Part shown: in pieces, positions 24,876-37,622 of the stretch
Position numbering within the stretch: the first letter of the stretch is position 1
Layout of the letters: every line of letters starts with the position of its first letter
The notes under the pieces: model-generated
The model's input: only the letters and a program-made list of their open reading frames with translations
What the model was told of the DNA's origin: nothing
Databases searched by the model: none
Program-made: the position numbers and the translations under genes
NCBI RefSeq assembly: GCF_040954835.1
Contig: NC_090697.1
Coordinates: 17,848,001-17,912,000, forward strand
Reading direction: 5' to 3'
Source: Lepisosteus oculatus
Lineage: Eukaryota > Chordata > Actinopteri > Semionotiformes > Lepisosteidae
DNA length: 64,000 nucleotides

Positions 24876-26380
24876 CTTCGGGGCTTCTATCACATGGAAA
24901 CACTCTGACCTTCCTGCGTCTGTCTAAATATGTGCCCGTCGCGTTTCAGCACTTAACACTAAAATAAACGCTCAAAACAACGTATGACAAAAAGATGAAC
25001 TTTCCGTGTATTTTATTGGATTATTTGTACATTTATCAATATGTCTTGCTTTGTCTCGCATGGAAAATAACTTCCTCTAACTTGGTCATTCCTATACAAT
25101 GTCCTGTATCAGGGGGAATTCAGACAATCAAGGAAATTACGTTCTGGCAGTGAACGGTAACTATGGTAATAGCAATTGTAAATTGTAAATAATAGAAATG
25201 GTAACTTTAATAACTATCAAAATACCAACTGAGCATGTCAAATATAGTCTAAACTCAGACAAATAAAATGCAAATTATGTTTGAGATTGTTCTGTTACGG
25301 CAATAGAGAAAGTGCCTATATACAGAAGTGAATTCTGGGAAAGTGAGTGCTGGAGCTCGATATACTGTAGTCTGACAGCTCTGCAGAATTACAGAGTGCT
25401 GTGGATAAAGTTGATGGTGACTTTTCTTTCAATAAAGTTGAATATATTTATTTTAAAGAGACTCTTGTACAGTAGTTGTCCTCAATATACAACGAGTATT
25501 ATTTTCTGAACTATTAAAGAACTATTTCTGTAATGGAAGGATCTAGAATTTGGAAAAGTTAGTCGGGTTAGTCGGCGATTATTTTTATCCTCACAACAAA
25601 TTGGAACTAGTCCTCATTTCTATTTAATATAGAATATATTCTTTAAAATTATTATTTTGATATTTTTGATATTTACTATTGATACACATTCCTTTCACCA
25701 CACAAATAATTATAGGTGTAAGGCTAACTTCCTGCACTTTAACCTCATAGTTATTGTTTTATTTCAAATCCAATGTGCTGGAGTACAGAGCCAAAACAGC
25801 AAAAATTGTGACTGTGTAAATACTTATGGACGGCACCGTAGATATCTATAATTAATTCAGTTCTATTGAATTTGTAAATATGTCACGTTATTTGTTTTTA
25901 AAAAAGTTTTCATTATGCATGAACACAGTGGTGGTGAATTGAATAGAGTATACATTTATTTTAATACAGCTATTTTCAATTATAGACAACCCGCCTCAAA
26001 AATATGAACGCATTTGCTTGTGGAAAATCTTCTCTCTTTTGCAAGATTGAGGACTTTTTTATATTCCAGAATGAAGTTAATAAAAACATTTACCTCAGGG
26101 TTCCAGATGAAGTAATATTTTAAAATCAGAATCAGAAAATGTGTAGCTGAGTTACAATGCCTTGCTGCACAAACACCATGAGGTCAGTTGCAATAACTTG
26201 GTAGTCGCTAGTTTTGTCAAGCGATTAATGATTTCTGTTAGTCAACATTAAAAAAACTGCCTTTTCTTTACATCAAAATGCTATAATGTGACGCACTCTT
26301 GGATTGTTTTTTAAATTCCAGCGTACAAGTCCCATTAATTTAGTCTTTTTTCTTTCTTCCATAACCGACCGCTATTTTCG
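24876..26380. other. pinx1 5' flank and adjoining intergenic DNA
   Basis: The pinx1 promoter must start here, but there is no TATA box at the expected distance and no strong CpG island, only a few CpGs at 24920-24980. The remainder is very AT-rich with nothing recognised. Confidence 0.4.
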
Positions 26381-26387
26381 TAATCTG

Positions 26388-26402
26388 CCAGCAGGTGCCG
26401 CC
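26388..26402 (+). promoter_or_regulatory. CTCF-like motif, plus orientation
   Basis: CCAGCAGGTGCCGCC fits the CTCF core CCASYAGRKGGCRSY with one mismatch (C for the second invariant G). It lies in a short CpG-rich patch between pinx1 and tdh. Confidence 0.3.
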
Positions 26403-26470
26403 AGCGACGCGGCTGTGCATCCCCAGCGTGTGAGAGTCAGTCAGATGAGGACAGCAGCAACAACAAGCAT

Positions 26471-26486
26471 GGACGCCGCCTAGTGG
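26471..26486 (-). promoter_or_regulatory. CTCF-like motif, minus orientation
   Basis: On the minus strand CCACTAGGCGGCGTCC fits the CTCF core with two mismatches. It lies 69 bp from the oppositely oriented motif at 26388. Confidence 0.25.
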
Positions 26487-26515
26487 TGAAGTGTAGCAGC
26501 GTTACGTTAGCACAA

Positions 26516-26752
26516 ACCATCCATTCGTATTCTCACCGCTTTATCTAATAAAGAGCCTCAGCAACCCTTCTCGTCAAGCTAAGGGCGCAATGCAGGACAC
26601 ACACAGGCATAGGCTTGCACACGCTACCACAAGGACCGGTTTTGCCAGGAGACAATTAATCTACAGTATTAGTATGTTTTTGTACGGTGGGGACGAAACC
26701 CACACAAATACAGGGAGCACATGTTAATCACTGCACCACCATGCTGCTCTTG
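26516..26752 (-). repeat. tRNA-derived SINE, family A, minus orientation, degraded
   Basis: Starts CCATCCATTCGTATTCTCAC and CGCTTTATCTAAT and ends 'ACATGTTAATCACTGCACC' + 'ACC', the reverse complement of the family A layout seen at 10112. Internal blocks are partly lost. Confidence 0.6.
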
Positions 26753-26989
26753 TGAAAAAATAATAATAATGACAGGTATGGTGGCAGTCTCATTCTAATA
26801 TATGATGGGTAAATACATTAGAATTATTTTGGTAAGATGTTTTAGTTTATGTCTGTACTTTGATTCCAAACTGAACAGGTCAGCATGTAAAAACAAAGGG
26901 GCTGGAATTAATAAACTTGATTTGTTGGACAAACCTTACTGAAACTGTGAGGAGCTGTATTAATGAATATGTATGTTTATGGGTGAAAT

Positions 26990-27590
26990 TGGATTAACGG
27001 AAAAATCGAAAGTGTCCTCACCAACGGGACCACCGTGTGGTACGGCAGCACCTCTTCTCGAGAGAGGAAGGCACTGCAGAGAATGGTGAATGTGGCCCAG
27101 AAGATCATCGGCTGTGGTCTCACAGAGATTAAACAGCTCTATGAGGACCGCTGCCGTGGTAGAATTCTGGCCATCACAGAGGACAGTCACCACCCCGGGC
27201 ATGAGCTCTTCACCCCACTGCCCTCAGGCAAGAGATACAAGAGCATACGGACACTCACCACCAGATTCTTCAATAGCTTCTACCCACAAGCAGTGCGATT
27301 GGTGAACACATTTGGCCATGCACCTCGGACCACACCTACACCATCTACCTCATTATAATTTTATTTATTGCACATCTCCAGTCATTGTTTACATGTCTGC
27401 ATTGTTTACATTCAACCAATGCTAGTACATTGTCTACTGTTTGTTTGTATATTGTCTTGATGCACTGTCTGCACTTTGTGTTTTTTAAATTAGTTTTAAC
27501 AATTGAGAGACTTTCTGTAAGTAAGAATTCCATTGTACCAGTACACGTACCGGTTACATATGGCAATAAAGTTCAAGTTCAAATAAATCA
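26990..27590 (+). mobile_element. 3' end of a non-LTR retrotransposon (LINE)
   Basis: An open stretch (about 27012-27358) reads TVWYGSTSSRERKALQRMV, then AQKIIGCGLTEIKQLYEDRC, then ELFTPLPSGKRYKSI, and NSFYPQAVRLVN before a stop. This is the C-terminal region of an L2/CR1/jockey-type ORF2. The downstream AT-rich 3' UTR ends in 'CAATAAAGTTCAAGTTCAAA'. It is 5'-truncated, as is typical of LINE insertions. Confidence 0.75.
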
Positions 27591-27599
27591 GGTGCTGTT

Positions 27600-30500
27600 T
27601 TCCTGAAGTGCAACAGTTACATTTCAAAAATTGAACACTAGAGGACGCTCTTGCATGTTGGGTTTTAGTTGAAGTTTCTTAGGAGTTCATAAATCCCGTC
27701 CTGGGACAATCCAGCAGCTCTTGTAGGCCTTTTAAAATCGCCTGCACCTCAATGGAAAATTGTTAAACCTGTCAAATTAAGTCTTGATTTAACCTTAAGA
27801 ATTCAGGTAGAATGAAAACCTAAAGATACTGCGCCCTTTCAAGGCTACAGCTACACATACCTGAAGTACTGCAACTAAAAGATGCCTGAAGTTAGTTCAA
27901 AAACAGTTTAATATATTTTCAGTAAACAGTAGAAATCTTCAATTTCATTTAATCACTCAAGAAAAGGTATAACAGCTGCTCATACAGGAATTCTGAGAGT
28001 CGATATTTCACTTCCAAATTGACTTTAAAGCGATGACCATGATGGTTAGCACAGTTTCATTAATCCTGGGTTTAACTGACTCCTGTCTCTGCGCACTTTG
28101 CTTGTACTTCCCACCCACATGTGGGTTTTCACCAGGTGCAGCTGCAATAAACAGACCTAGGCTGAGCTTGTCTTGTTTAACTGTGTAATCAGGGTGTTGT
28201 CAGCATGACTGTGCTGATGTTTAGAGGCACCATTAATATACAATCCTCCTCTGAGCTGTCATGTGTTTCAGTCGTGGTGTTCTCAGTAGTTTTCTACTGT
28301 TTTGACGTGGATTAGAGATAGACCTATGTCTATCAGTTCAGTAGTTCAGGCAAATCTTAATTAATGTGATACAGAGACAAAACATATTAAAGTTTATTTG
28401 GCATGGCTTATCTGTCTGCGGTACCAGCAAGAGTAAATGGAGTGCCGAGGAGGCGAATTATTATGTGTAGCAGAGAGGAAGTGGGCAAGATTAGATTTTG
28501 TCCTCATCATGAACTTCTGCTTAAAGCACCATAGACTATTCATACCATAGGAGTTGTGATCTATCTACCATTTATGCACACCCTTAATTTAATTCCACCC
28601 TATCTGAGACCTCTAAAGGTTAGTATACAATCAGCTTTTTATTTAATCATGTTACATTTAGCAAGGTAATAACTTATTCATTGTTCAATAGACAGGAAGG
28701 CCTGTTTGTTGAAGACTGTTGTCCTGGATATAGACCTTAGAAAAGTACAGCTGGTGATGTGCAGGTCTTGCACTGTAGTAAACTGTACCTACTTCCGAGT
28801 AAAGCTTCATTGCACAATATAGTTGTTATAAACACTCCATTTTTCAAAATCGACACAATCTTTTGTGTATGCGTGCACTGTTTTCATAGAAATTCACCAA
28901 AAAGTGTTGGGTATACATTCAGCCTTCTCAGATTACAAGGGTACGCTCAAGGATGCATATCAGTCTTCCAAGATAATTCTCATTATTACCATTTATTGAA
29001 GAAAGGTTAATGCCCCATTACAGGACAGGTATCAAGACTGGAAGATAATTTATAGTTATCCCCAGTTTAACAGTTAAAAGTTATCCCCAAGGACAATGAT
29101 GCAAAACTGCCCTGATGGAAAAGGGGTGGGCGCCAGCGAGTCCTGCTCAGTAACTGTATTTTGCATCATGTGGCTGACCTGTCCTGCCCCAGCATGTGGT
29201 CATGGTGCAGTTCTGCCAGGTTCTTCAGCCCTGTTCTTTGGCAGCACACCATTGCGTCGGTTATATGCCAAAACCTCAGAGCTGTGTTACCCAGGGTCAT
29301 TGAACTCAAACAGCTATCATGGACATCTCACCACTGCTCAGAGCAGTGATTTACAGGAGAATAACAAAACCCGACTTGGAGATGGTGCTCCAGTGGAAAC
29401 CTTTTCCTTCCCTCCTGCTGTTTCGATAACCTACTGTATATTTTAATCATGGGCATGCAGGATGTGTTAGGTCAGGCGCAGCACAATGTGAAAGAATGAT
29501 TATTTTCAATACACGTCTCACACAAAAAAAAATACTCGTATGGGAAAAGATAAATATCCAGTGTTAAGAATGAAAAGTTAAGCTTTAATAAAAGCTTTCA
29601 TGAGTAGAATGACGTTTTTCATTCTCTCCTGTTTAAATTGATTTAAAATGTTGATCATACTATATACTGTATGTCTCTTTTCAGATACTTTTTTTTGCGT
29701 GTCACTTTGAATATCTTAGCAGCATATGCTTATCAGAAGAGTTACATCTTTGTGTCTATGGCTTTTAAGTCTTAAGTCCCCAAGAAATGCAACAGTTCAA
29801 ATAAAATCATGGACAGAATGTTGCGGTAAAAAACTGAGATCACTTTTCTAACCAATTCTTTTATGTGACTCTGATAGTCATAAACTAGGAGTAAACAAAC
29901 AAAATGTGGTAGGACTGCCATTGAATGTGGATGTTAAACCAGTTAAGTCCTTGTAGGTGACCTTCCTCATTTTATCCATGTTTGTGTTATCACATAGTTT
30001 AGTGTTTGTAATCTACTATTATTATTACTATTATTAGAACTAAGAAAGTAGAAAGAAAATTGTGCAACACATATAATATGAATCCTTCAAAACAACAAGT
30101 TGAAATAGTGAAGATATGGCTGGACTCAAAATATTTGCTTAATGTCCTGATGTCAAAGTCTTAATTGCTGTGTTTAAAATCCACTGTGTTTAGGAAAGGT
30201 GAGTTAACTACATGGAACTTGCCTTCTCTTAACCAAAGCATAATCCAGATGCAGGAGTCAAATCCTGAAAAGAAGGGTTAAAATTACAAATCGTTTTCAG
30301 ACATCATGTAACATCATGTAAGAGAAGTGAGTCCTGACCACCAAAAAACCCAGACAGCTACCAAGTATTCAAATCCTATAAAATGCCTACATAAGCCTAT
30401 AAGAGAGATAAAATACATATATGTGCTACAAAGTGACTGGGAATATCTCCATATTTTTAAATGTATCTACTTACCAGGAGTGACCATTTTTAAACACAAG

Positions 30501-30790
30501 ATTCTTTATATAGGAAAACAGAGTTTGCTGAAAACAACATAATGGCAATCTTGTGAATCTTGTGTTAAAGACTGATCAGAACAAGAACCGTCCTTGCTTG
30601 GCATTGTCTCTCATCTCTGTCTTTCCTTCTCTTCCTGTGTTCTCTCTCCCTTTCTCTACCTGTCCTCTATCCTGTTTTCCTGCTTTCCTGGACTGTTGAT
30701 TACTTTCTTAATGATTTTCCAAGAACGTAATTAACTAAGGTAAACCATGGTAAACAATATGTTTGATTTGATCAGTGAATACATACCATA
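27600..30790. other. Intergenic DNA, little recognised
   Basis: A weak CTCF-like match (27634-27650) and a doubtful family A SINE remnant at 28040-28240 (GGTTAGCACAG...ACATGTGGGTTTTCACCAG) are the only signals. The stretch at 29090-29350 is GC-richer but has no identifiable product. Confidence 0.4.
30600..30690. repeat. Pyrimidine-rich tract
   Basis: About 90 bases on the plus strand are almost only C and T (TCTCATCTCTGTCTTTCC, then TTCTCTCTCCCTTTCTC). It is simple-sequence DNA; no gene is linked to it. Confidence 0.5.
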
Positions 30791-30799
30791 CCATACATC

Positions 30800-31150
30800 T
30801 CAGCAAACATCAAGAACTGTTGAGGTGTTGAAATGTTGACATTAGTCAGGTGGCTAGCATTGTCCCTTGGGTTATAACACCTCACACATCCCAATAACCG
30901 AAACAATCCCATATGTACTCAGTGAAGTTAACATATGGGGGCTGTCATGGCAAAAATAGGTAATTGAAGTCTTATGTTCTGACGTGTTATCATGGACTAT
31001 TTGACACCAAAATATTATGGCACCAAAATGAAATTATGGAAAATGTGGGTAATAAGCAGTGACACATGCACCTGTGTACCATTCAAAAGGACTAAAGGAT
31101 CTTTCCCAGACTAATGCAACATACCCCAAACTGCTGACCTTTATCAGTGT
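30800..31150 (-). mobile_element. Probable highly decayed Tc1-like transposase remnant
   Basis: Scattered phrases in the plus strand (TATGGGGGCTGTCATGG; TGTGTACCATTCAAAAGG; ACATACCCCAAACTGC) resemble the reverse complement of a Tc1-like transposase family common in fish. No frame survives. Tentative. Confidence 0.3.
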
Positions 31151-31159
31151 CCTGAACAG

Positions 31160-34100
31160 TGAGCGCAATGCAGTCATAGTTTAGTACACTATGTGCTCTT
31201 CTCTACACTAAGTGTCCGCTATACATGCTTCTAGTGTTCAGCAGTTACAATGTTCCATTTATGTAACCACCATAGATGGACTAAACATGTTTTCACAGAC
31301 AAGAGTTGTGAAAAACTGTGTTGTCTGTTGTCCAAGTTGTCTGTGGGTTCAGACAATGCTACTGCTCTACTTCAAATGTTCATGTGTTTCAGCTTTCAGT
31401 TTAATGCCACCTTTTCCAATAACTGTAGTGGTAATCTTACACATTCCAGCCTTTCTCTGATTTGTGCTCAAATAATTCTAAAAGTTTAGACAGAAACCTA
31501 GCAAAAGGTTTAGGGAAATGGCAAATCTACCAACTGAGGCTGGAATCCTTTAGCAGTAAAACCAAAGTCCTCAAGCAATAAAACATTCTTCAGAGGACTT
31601 GCAACACCAATACAGTATTAAATTACACATAAATTTTACAAGGAAACAAAAGTGCTGGCTTTTTTTTTTTAGGAAGAACGGGAGGAGTTATAGAGTGGCC
31701 AGCCCATTCAGAAAACACACAGGAGACAGTAGGTGCTGGGAATGTTCTACTCTAAATTGGCCAAGCACATGTGACACTGTTAGCAGGAGTCTTTGCCTAA
31801 GCCTTGGAGCATATTTTGGCTTTACAACATCTTTATAAAGCAGAAAATGTATTTCAATAGAAGACAAACATGAAACTAGATGCTACACTCATTTTTCAGT
31901 TTCCTCCCTGTATTTTTTTTTATCATTTTTGTCAGAATCTGAAAAAGTTGGTTTTCTTGTAGCACCCTTTACTGTTCTTACATACCAGCATGTTAGATTG
32001 TTTTATACAGTGCAAATCTGTTAGGAGACTAAAACAGACTTAGCTACACAAAAACAAGAACTTCAGTTCAGACCGAGCAGAAATCAAGATACAAAATATT
32101 GTGGAAAGGGATTAAAAAAAGTCACATTTCTTCAAATTCTGAGAGCAATGTTATTTCTTTATGTTGGAGTATATTGTTTTGTGCATGGAAAATTGACTAA
32201 TGTGTAACAGTTAAAATCTGTTATAGTCCCACTATATAACTGTGAGATTTATGTTCAGGAACAAATGAGAAACAGCAAAACAAGCTCACCTTTGTTATGA
32301 GACAAGGTCACTCCAAATAGACTATAAGTTTTAATTAAAATTTCCTCTTTGGACCAATGAACCCAGACCTGTGTTTGTCAAACAAGGAGATTTCATTGGT
32401 TGAAAGCCCAATATTTACAGCCTAGTAAAAAAATAAGCAAGATGTTCTCCTTGCTGCAACTGTGTAGTACCAAAGTAAAAACCCACAAAACAAGACATAC
32501 TTTGTTGCCCACTACTGTGGAAACTTGTCTTCGGGTTGTCAGATATGCTTCTGAACAACTCCACAATATGAAATGCGCTATACAAAAGCTTAAAAAGGAG
32601 CCAATTAAGGTGTTAATCGTTATGCTAAAACATGAAGAGCAGGGCTTAAGTTAGTGATTTCCCCTCGCAGGAAGCCCCTGTAACATTTTAAAATTAAAAC
32701 GCAAGACCTAATAATTAAGAAAAAACAATGGGCAGGCGAAAGTCAGAACCGGGCTGGGACAGTTCAATCGAGACGACAAACAAATCGCAAAGGCAGAAAC
32801 GAGATCAGAAACTAGCGAGAGTCCAGGAAGCAATGAAGAGATCAAACCGAAAGAAGAAGAGTACACACACTAGGAAAATCCAAGGAAAACCCAAAATAAC
32901 CTACGACGGTAAAGAAAAAGAGGAGGGTTAAAGTAGTGACGGGAGTGAAAGGCCATAGGAAGATTAGTTGCGGCTTGAGCATCTTTTCAAGTGCGTGCGC
33001 GTGGGAATGTGAAGGCGTTTGTTAGGGCGTGTGGAATGCGTAACATAAAGGGAGAACCTGTTAAACAAGTCATCAACTTATTATGACAGACTTATTATAG
33101 GACAGACTGACCAGCCCACTTTCACAGTCTGCCGTTCACCTCTTTCACTATGCCAAGACTTAGTTTACTTTAAAGCTCCAAAGTAACTTGCAGCTTTTGA
33201 AATCCTATTCATGTATGATATTGTATTAACATACAAAGCTGAATTCCAAGTAGAAAGGGGGGTCTTGGTACGGTTAATGCACTGTACAAATTGCCCAAGG
33301 TTTTTAAAGATCTGGCTGGGCAAAGTGAAGCTTGTGTGCTACATTTCCACAGAGACTGGGTGAAGGAGAGTTTGTTCCAATAGCAGGTTATAACCCCAGA
33401 TGAAGCAATGCCTCCTCTCCAGGAATAGGTGGAGTTCTGTAAATTAAACATTTCCCTGAAACACCATCTTTTCCCACCAAATAACTCTCAGAGTCTCCCA
33501 GGCTTGAATACACTGATCTCTCACTCACTCTCCTAAAGGCTCATTTACTTTTTATCCTTGAAATTCTATATGAATGGATTAAAAAGGAGGATGCTTGGTT
33601 AGGTTAGGTTGATCTCTTTCACATTGGTTGGATGTTGGGGAGAAGTAAGACATGTTACACAACCTGCATTATTGTACTGTATATGAGGTCTGTTATATGA
33701 GCAGTCTGTTGTTGTATCATGTTGCAGATACTATACTGTCTCGGTAACGTACTTCTGGAAAGTATTACCTAAACTTTATGGTTAAAGAAGACAATCATTC
33801 AAAATAGAGAATGTGTTTAGGAGCCTGGACTACTTTAACAAATGAAATCCTGAGCCATGTGTCTTCTGGATGTATGTTTTAGGAATATCTGTTGCCCAAA
33901 TAGAGGTTTTAAAAGCAAGTGTAGCAGTATTAGTGAACCGATGGAAATTAAGGATATTGTAAAACTAACTTTAGTCTTACATCTTCATCTCTTTCCTTTC
34001 TCCACTCAGTTCTTATCATCTAATATAACACACCCAGGTGGTTGTACTTCACATCTGTGTCTAAATACTCGAATTTGTTCATCTACATAAACAAGGTCAA

Positions 34101-34780
34101 TGGACTGGGAGGACCAATGTAAAATCTAATTTGAATTGAAAGTCGTTTACATTCACACTAATTGTGCGTTTAGCTGACATCAACTAACGTGTCCAGTGTG
34201 CCCTGAGAGAAAGGAATGTCTAGGACAGCTGTGACACAAAATCTCTTTGTTTCTCCTCTTTAATAATGCTCACTTGTTATTAAAGCACCTTATTTAGATT
34301 TTTTTTTTTGCATCAGCATGAGTGATTGGTCATAGAAGTTAAAAACATGGTAACTTAGCCTTATCTACTTAATGTGTCTTCATCTAGTGTTATCATTGTC
34401 TTCTATACATACTGAAAAATTAATTTCGTAATTTATTAGCACCGTATGTTCCTAGATTAACATATACTGGATGTTGTTTTTGTTTAAAAAGGTCAAACAT
34501 GTTGCATCTGGACACCTTGTCAAACCCAGGACTTGAATGAATTGGTGAAGGTGAAGGTTATAGGTGACAATACTTTTTTAGACAATTTTTGGAAGCTGTT
34601 GCTCCATTTTAGAACTTGCTCTCCTTTATCTAAAGCCGTATAATGTCACATAATGTTTAAGTAAGCTTTAGCTTTGATTTTGTTGTGGTTGAGCTGAGCT
34701 GAGGAGTGATGACATGACAGGAATACAATCATGCAATAAACACATTTTGCATACTTTACCTTTCAAATGACACAGAAGAT
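31160..34780. other. Intergenic DNA without recognised genes
   Basis: AT-rich. One 67-codon open frame (32728-32931) is very basic (MGRRKSEPGWDSS start, lysine/arginine-rich) but has no recognised relative, and its strand is purine-rich overall, which makes a chance frame likely. No repeats were identified with confidence. Confidence 0.4.
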
Positions 34781-34789
34781 TAAAGTGTT

Positions 34790-35370
34790 CCCCTTTATTA
34801 CTTCAGATTATGTTGAAGTCAGTAAGGCTGTAATTAATGCTGAAAGAGACTACTATGTGGTATTCACTGCCTTGATGGGAGTAAAAGCTAAGGCAAAAAG
34901 GGCATGAGCAGATCCATTGTGTGACTGAGTGAGGGACTCATGTTGCATGAAACAAGCCCATAGGAGCTGTCTGGCACTACATGATTGTCTATTGACTATT
35001 TTCACTGGGTATAAATCACATCAGCCAATCTAACAGACCAGTCAAGGGAGGGTTTACATTGGCAGTCTGTTTCAATGAATGTGTTTGAACTGAGCTAATC
35101 CATTGTTTTCAGTAGCTTGGAAGTATGTGTCTGTGTTTAATGTGCATAGAAATGGACCCAGAGAGATAATGGGATAATGACACTCATGTCAGCCAGGAGG
35201 TATTACCTAATTAACACAGCATCAATAATAATGGTCTGTTGTTCACTATTGATTAAGAGCTGATGGAAATTCAGCTAGCCATGAAGTGGAGGAGCAGCAC
35301 ATTGCATGGAGTTACTGTAAGCAAGGTTACCCTCAGGATCTTTAATGACCGTGAAGAAGTCAGATGAGTT
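34790..35370. promoter_or_regulatory. Candidate regulatory island 4 (AT-rich enhancer-like)
   Basis: Repeat-free, high-complexity sequence with homeodomain motifs TAATTA at 34831-34836 and 35208-35213, GATTAA at 35251-35256 and a SOX-like CATTGTT near 35100. The look is typical of vertebrate developmental non-coding elements. No reading frame explains it. Conservation was not tested. Confidence 0.3.
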
Positions 35371-35374
35371 TCAA

Positions 35375-36945
35375 ATCTATTCTAAAGGATGGAATCTCCT
35401 CATAATGTTCTGTATCAAAATACAGTGGTTTAGATTTCCCAGGGGTCCATCAATTCCATGTACATCAGCATCGTAATTTTCCTTAGAGTTCTCTCATCCC
35501 ACTACTGACCATGTTCAGCCTTGTTTGGCTTCCAAAATCTAACAAGATCAGTCTACAAGGTGACAACACAGAGTAACAAATACCTTCTTTGGTACATATT
35601 TGATTTAAATTTAAACAAAATATTTTTTCTGACAAAAGGACATGATGAGGATTAAAAATACAGTATATGGTTAAACAAATAGGTGCAATTATTACAGAAA
35701 AAAACAAGCTACAAACACGTCTATAGTACGTCACAGGGCCCTAATGCCTCACATTCCATAATTATGATGAGATGATGTTCCTTTAACACCTAAATATATT
35801 TTTTGACTGTTCTGTTGTAGGAGATGTGGGTTTTAATTTTCTGTAACAATCAGAAATTGTAACAGTAATTTGCAAGAGTACTTGATGATTTTTAGGAACC
35901 AATCAAACGCATTAATTCACAGTCTCACACAAGGATTCTAAATACACAATATGTAATTTATTGATATAACCAAATCATTCAAATCAAGCAACAAATATAA
36001 CAGAATCTGTCTTTGACACAACCTGCTGTGATAAGAAAGTTGATTGTTGACGCAGGAATTACAAAATTCAGATTTAATAACTTCAGAGTTAAAATACGCA
36101 TTGACTATAATGTGTAACAGTCTAGGTTCTATAAGTCTCATATAAATAAATCACATTTATATCCTCAGGCAAAAGTAAATATGCATTTACTTTTGTGAAC
36201 TAAACATCAAACATGCTTTTGGAATAATAGTTCAGCTCTCAAAAATTATAATGTGAATAATGAAGTTTCGTACTCCAAGAATTCGTTGTCCAAACATGCT
36301 TGATGAGTTTAAGCTTCATGCTGATACAACAGGGCTGGCCTGGATTTGTCGGTGGCAGCTTCTCTATGCTGGGAAAGTCCTGATGCAGACAGAGGAAAGA
36401 GAGAAAAAGCTTTTGTCTTGCTATGCTTAGCAGCTTGCACTGGCCTCAGAACAGCTCTGTCAAAGTAGCATCTTGCTGACTTTGGTCTTTAAAAAAGTCT
36501 ATGCACAGTTTTTGCTTTTGAGATCAGCCACAAGATAGACAATGGGAAACTCGGTTCATTCCAACTATAGCTTTTATTCAGAATATGCTAAGAGAGTCCA
36601 ACTGACCAATTTCATTGATCAGGAAAAAATAAGTTTTTTTCTATTTCAGGAAGAATATCTTGGGCACAATTCTGTACCTTACTGATTCACTCTCTCAGCA
36701 TGGCGTCTTGAAGAAAAGTTCAAATCCTGACTCAGACTGCTTGCAGTCACATGGTTGTAAAAGTCAGTTTGCCAATTTGGTCAGTGAGTTAAATGTTAAA
36801 AAATGGTGGTGGATATTCCTTTGGGTGATGGATATTGACTTTTGATCTGTAAGTTTGGAAAGAAACCATTTAGGAGACATGTCCTAAATAATAACTATTC
36901 ATTAAATAGACAAAGTAAATACATTTGGACATTCAACACTCATAA
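35375..36945. other. Intergenic DNA, nothing recognised
   Basis: AT-rich sequence with only short chance frames on either strand and no repeat signature that I can name. Confidence 0.4.
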
Positions 36946-36949
36946 TAAT

Positions 36950-37250
36950 AATATAGCATCCACCTGGATGATGCGATGGCAGCCAAAGTCGACCAGTGCA
37001 CTCACCATACATCAGCTATCAATGGGGGAGAGAACAGAGTAATCAAACCAATTCATAGGTGGGGATTATTAGGGGGAGATTGTTAGGGGATCATGATTGG
37101 TTAAGGCCAGGGGGAAATTTGGCCAGAACACTGGGGTTAACACCACTACTGGGTTTTCATTGGGTTTTCTAATGACCAAGGAGAGACCATCTGAAGGACA
37201 GCATCTTTTTTACAGTATAGTGTCTGTGTAGGTCCTAATGTCCCCGTATA
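36950..37250 (-). repeat. SINE family B, minus orientation, degraded
   Basis: Reverse complement of the copies at 61440 and 62850. Shared phrases are GCATCCACCTGGATGATGCG, 'CAATTCATAGGTGGGGATTA' and GGCCAGGGGGAAATTTGG. It also keeps the head-side block CTGAAGGACAGCATC, then TTTTTTACAGTATAGTGTC. Multiple small changes. Confidence 0.7.
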
Positions 37251-37389
37251 TTTCACAATCCACAAGCATATTCCACAAGCGTACATAGACATTACACAAT
37301 TATAGATAGATTAGAAAATCCACTTCCATATGTTGCACACCAGTTGTAAATACAACACCAGTTGTAAACCGAGGACTCAGGTTTAGTCC

Positions 37390-37622
37390 CAAACCAGGTC
37401 AATGGTTGCCCCTGCCATTGTATGCGTTGTAAAGTCTTATAATAGTAGGCAAGAATGACCTCCTGTAGCGCTCCCTGTTACACCGTGGTTGGATCAGCCT
37501 ATTGCTGAATGTGCTCTTCATTTTGGAAAGCACGTCGTAGAGGGGGTGGGAGACATTGTCCATGATGGTCGATAACTTGAAGTAAATGTTCCTTGAGTTT
37601 ATCAGTCTCTCATAACGTCTGG
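37390..37622 (-). mobile_element. C-terminal fragment of a non-LTR retrotransposon
   Basis: On the minus strand the frame reads IMDNVSHPLYDVLSKMKS, TFSNRLIQPRCNRERYRRS and FLPTIIRLYNAYNG before a stop. This is the extreme C-terminus of a fish LINE ORF2. It abuts the Tc1 copy at about 37622 and replaces that copy's left end. Confidence 0.65.
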
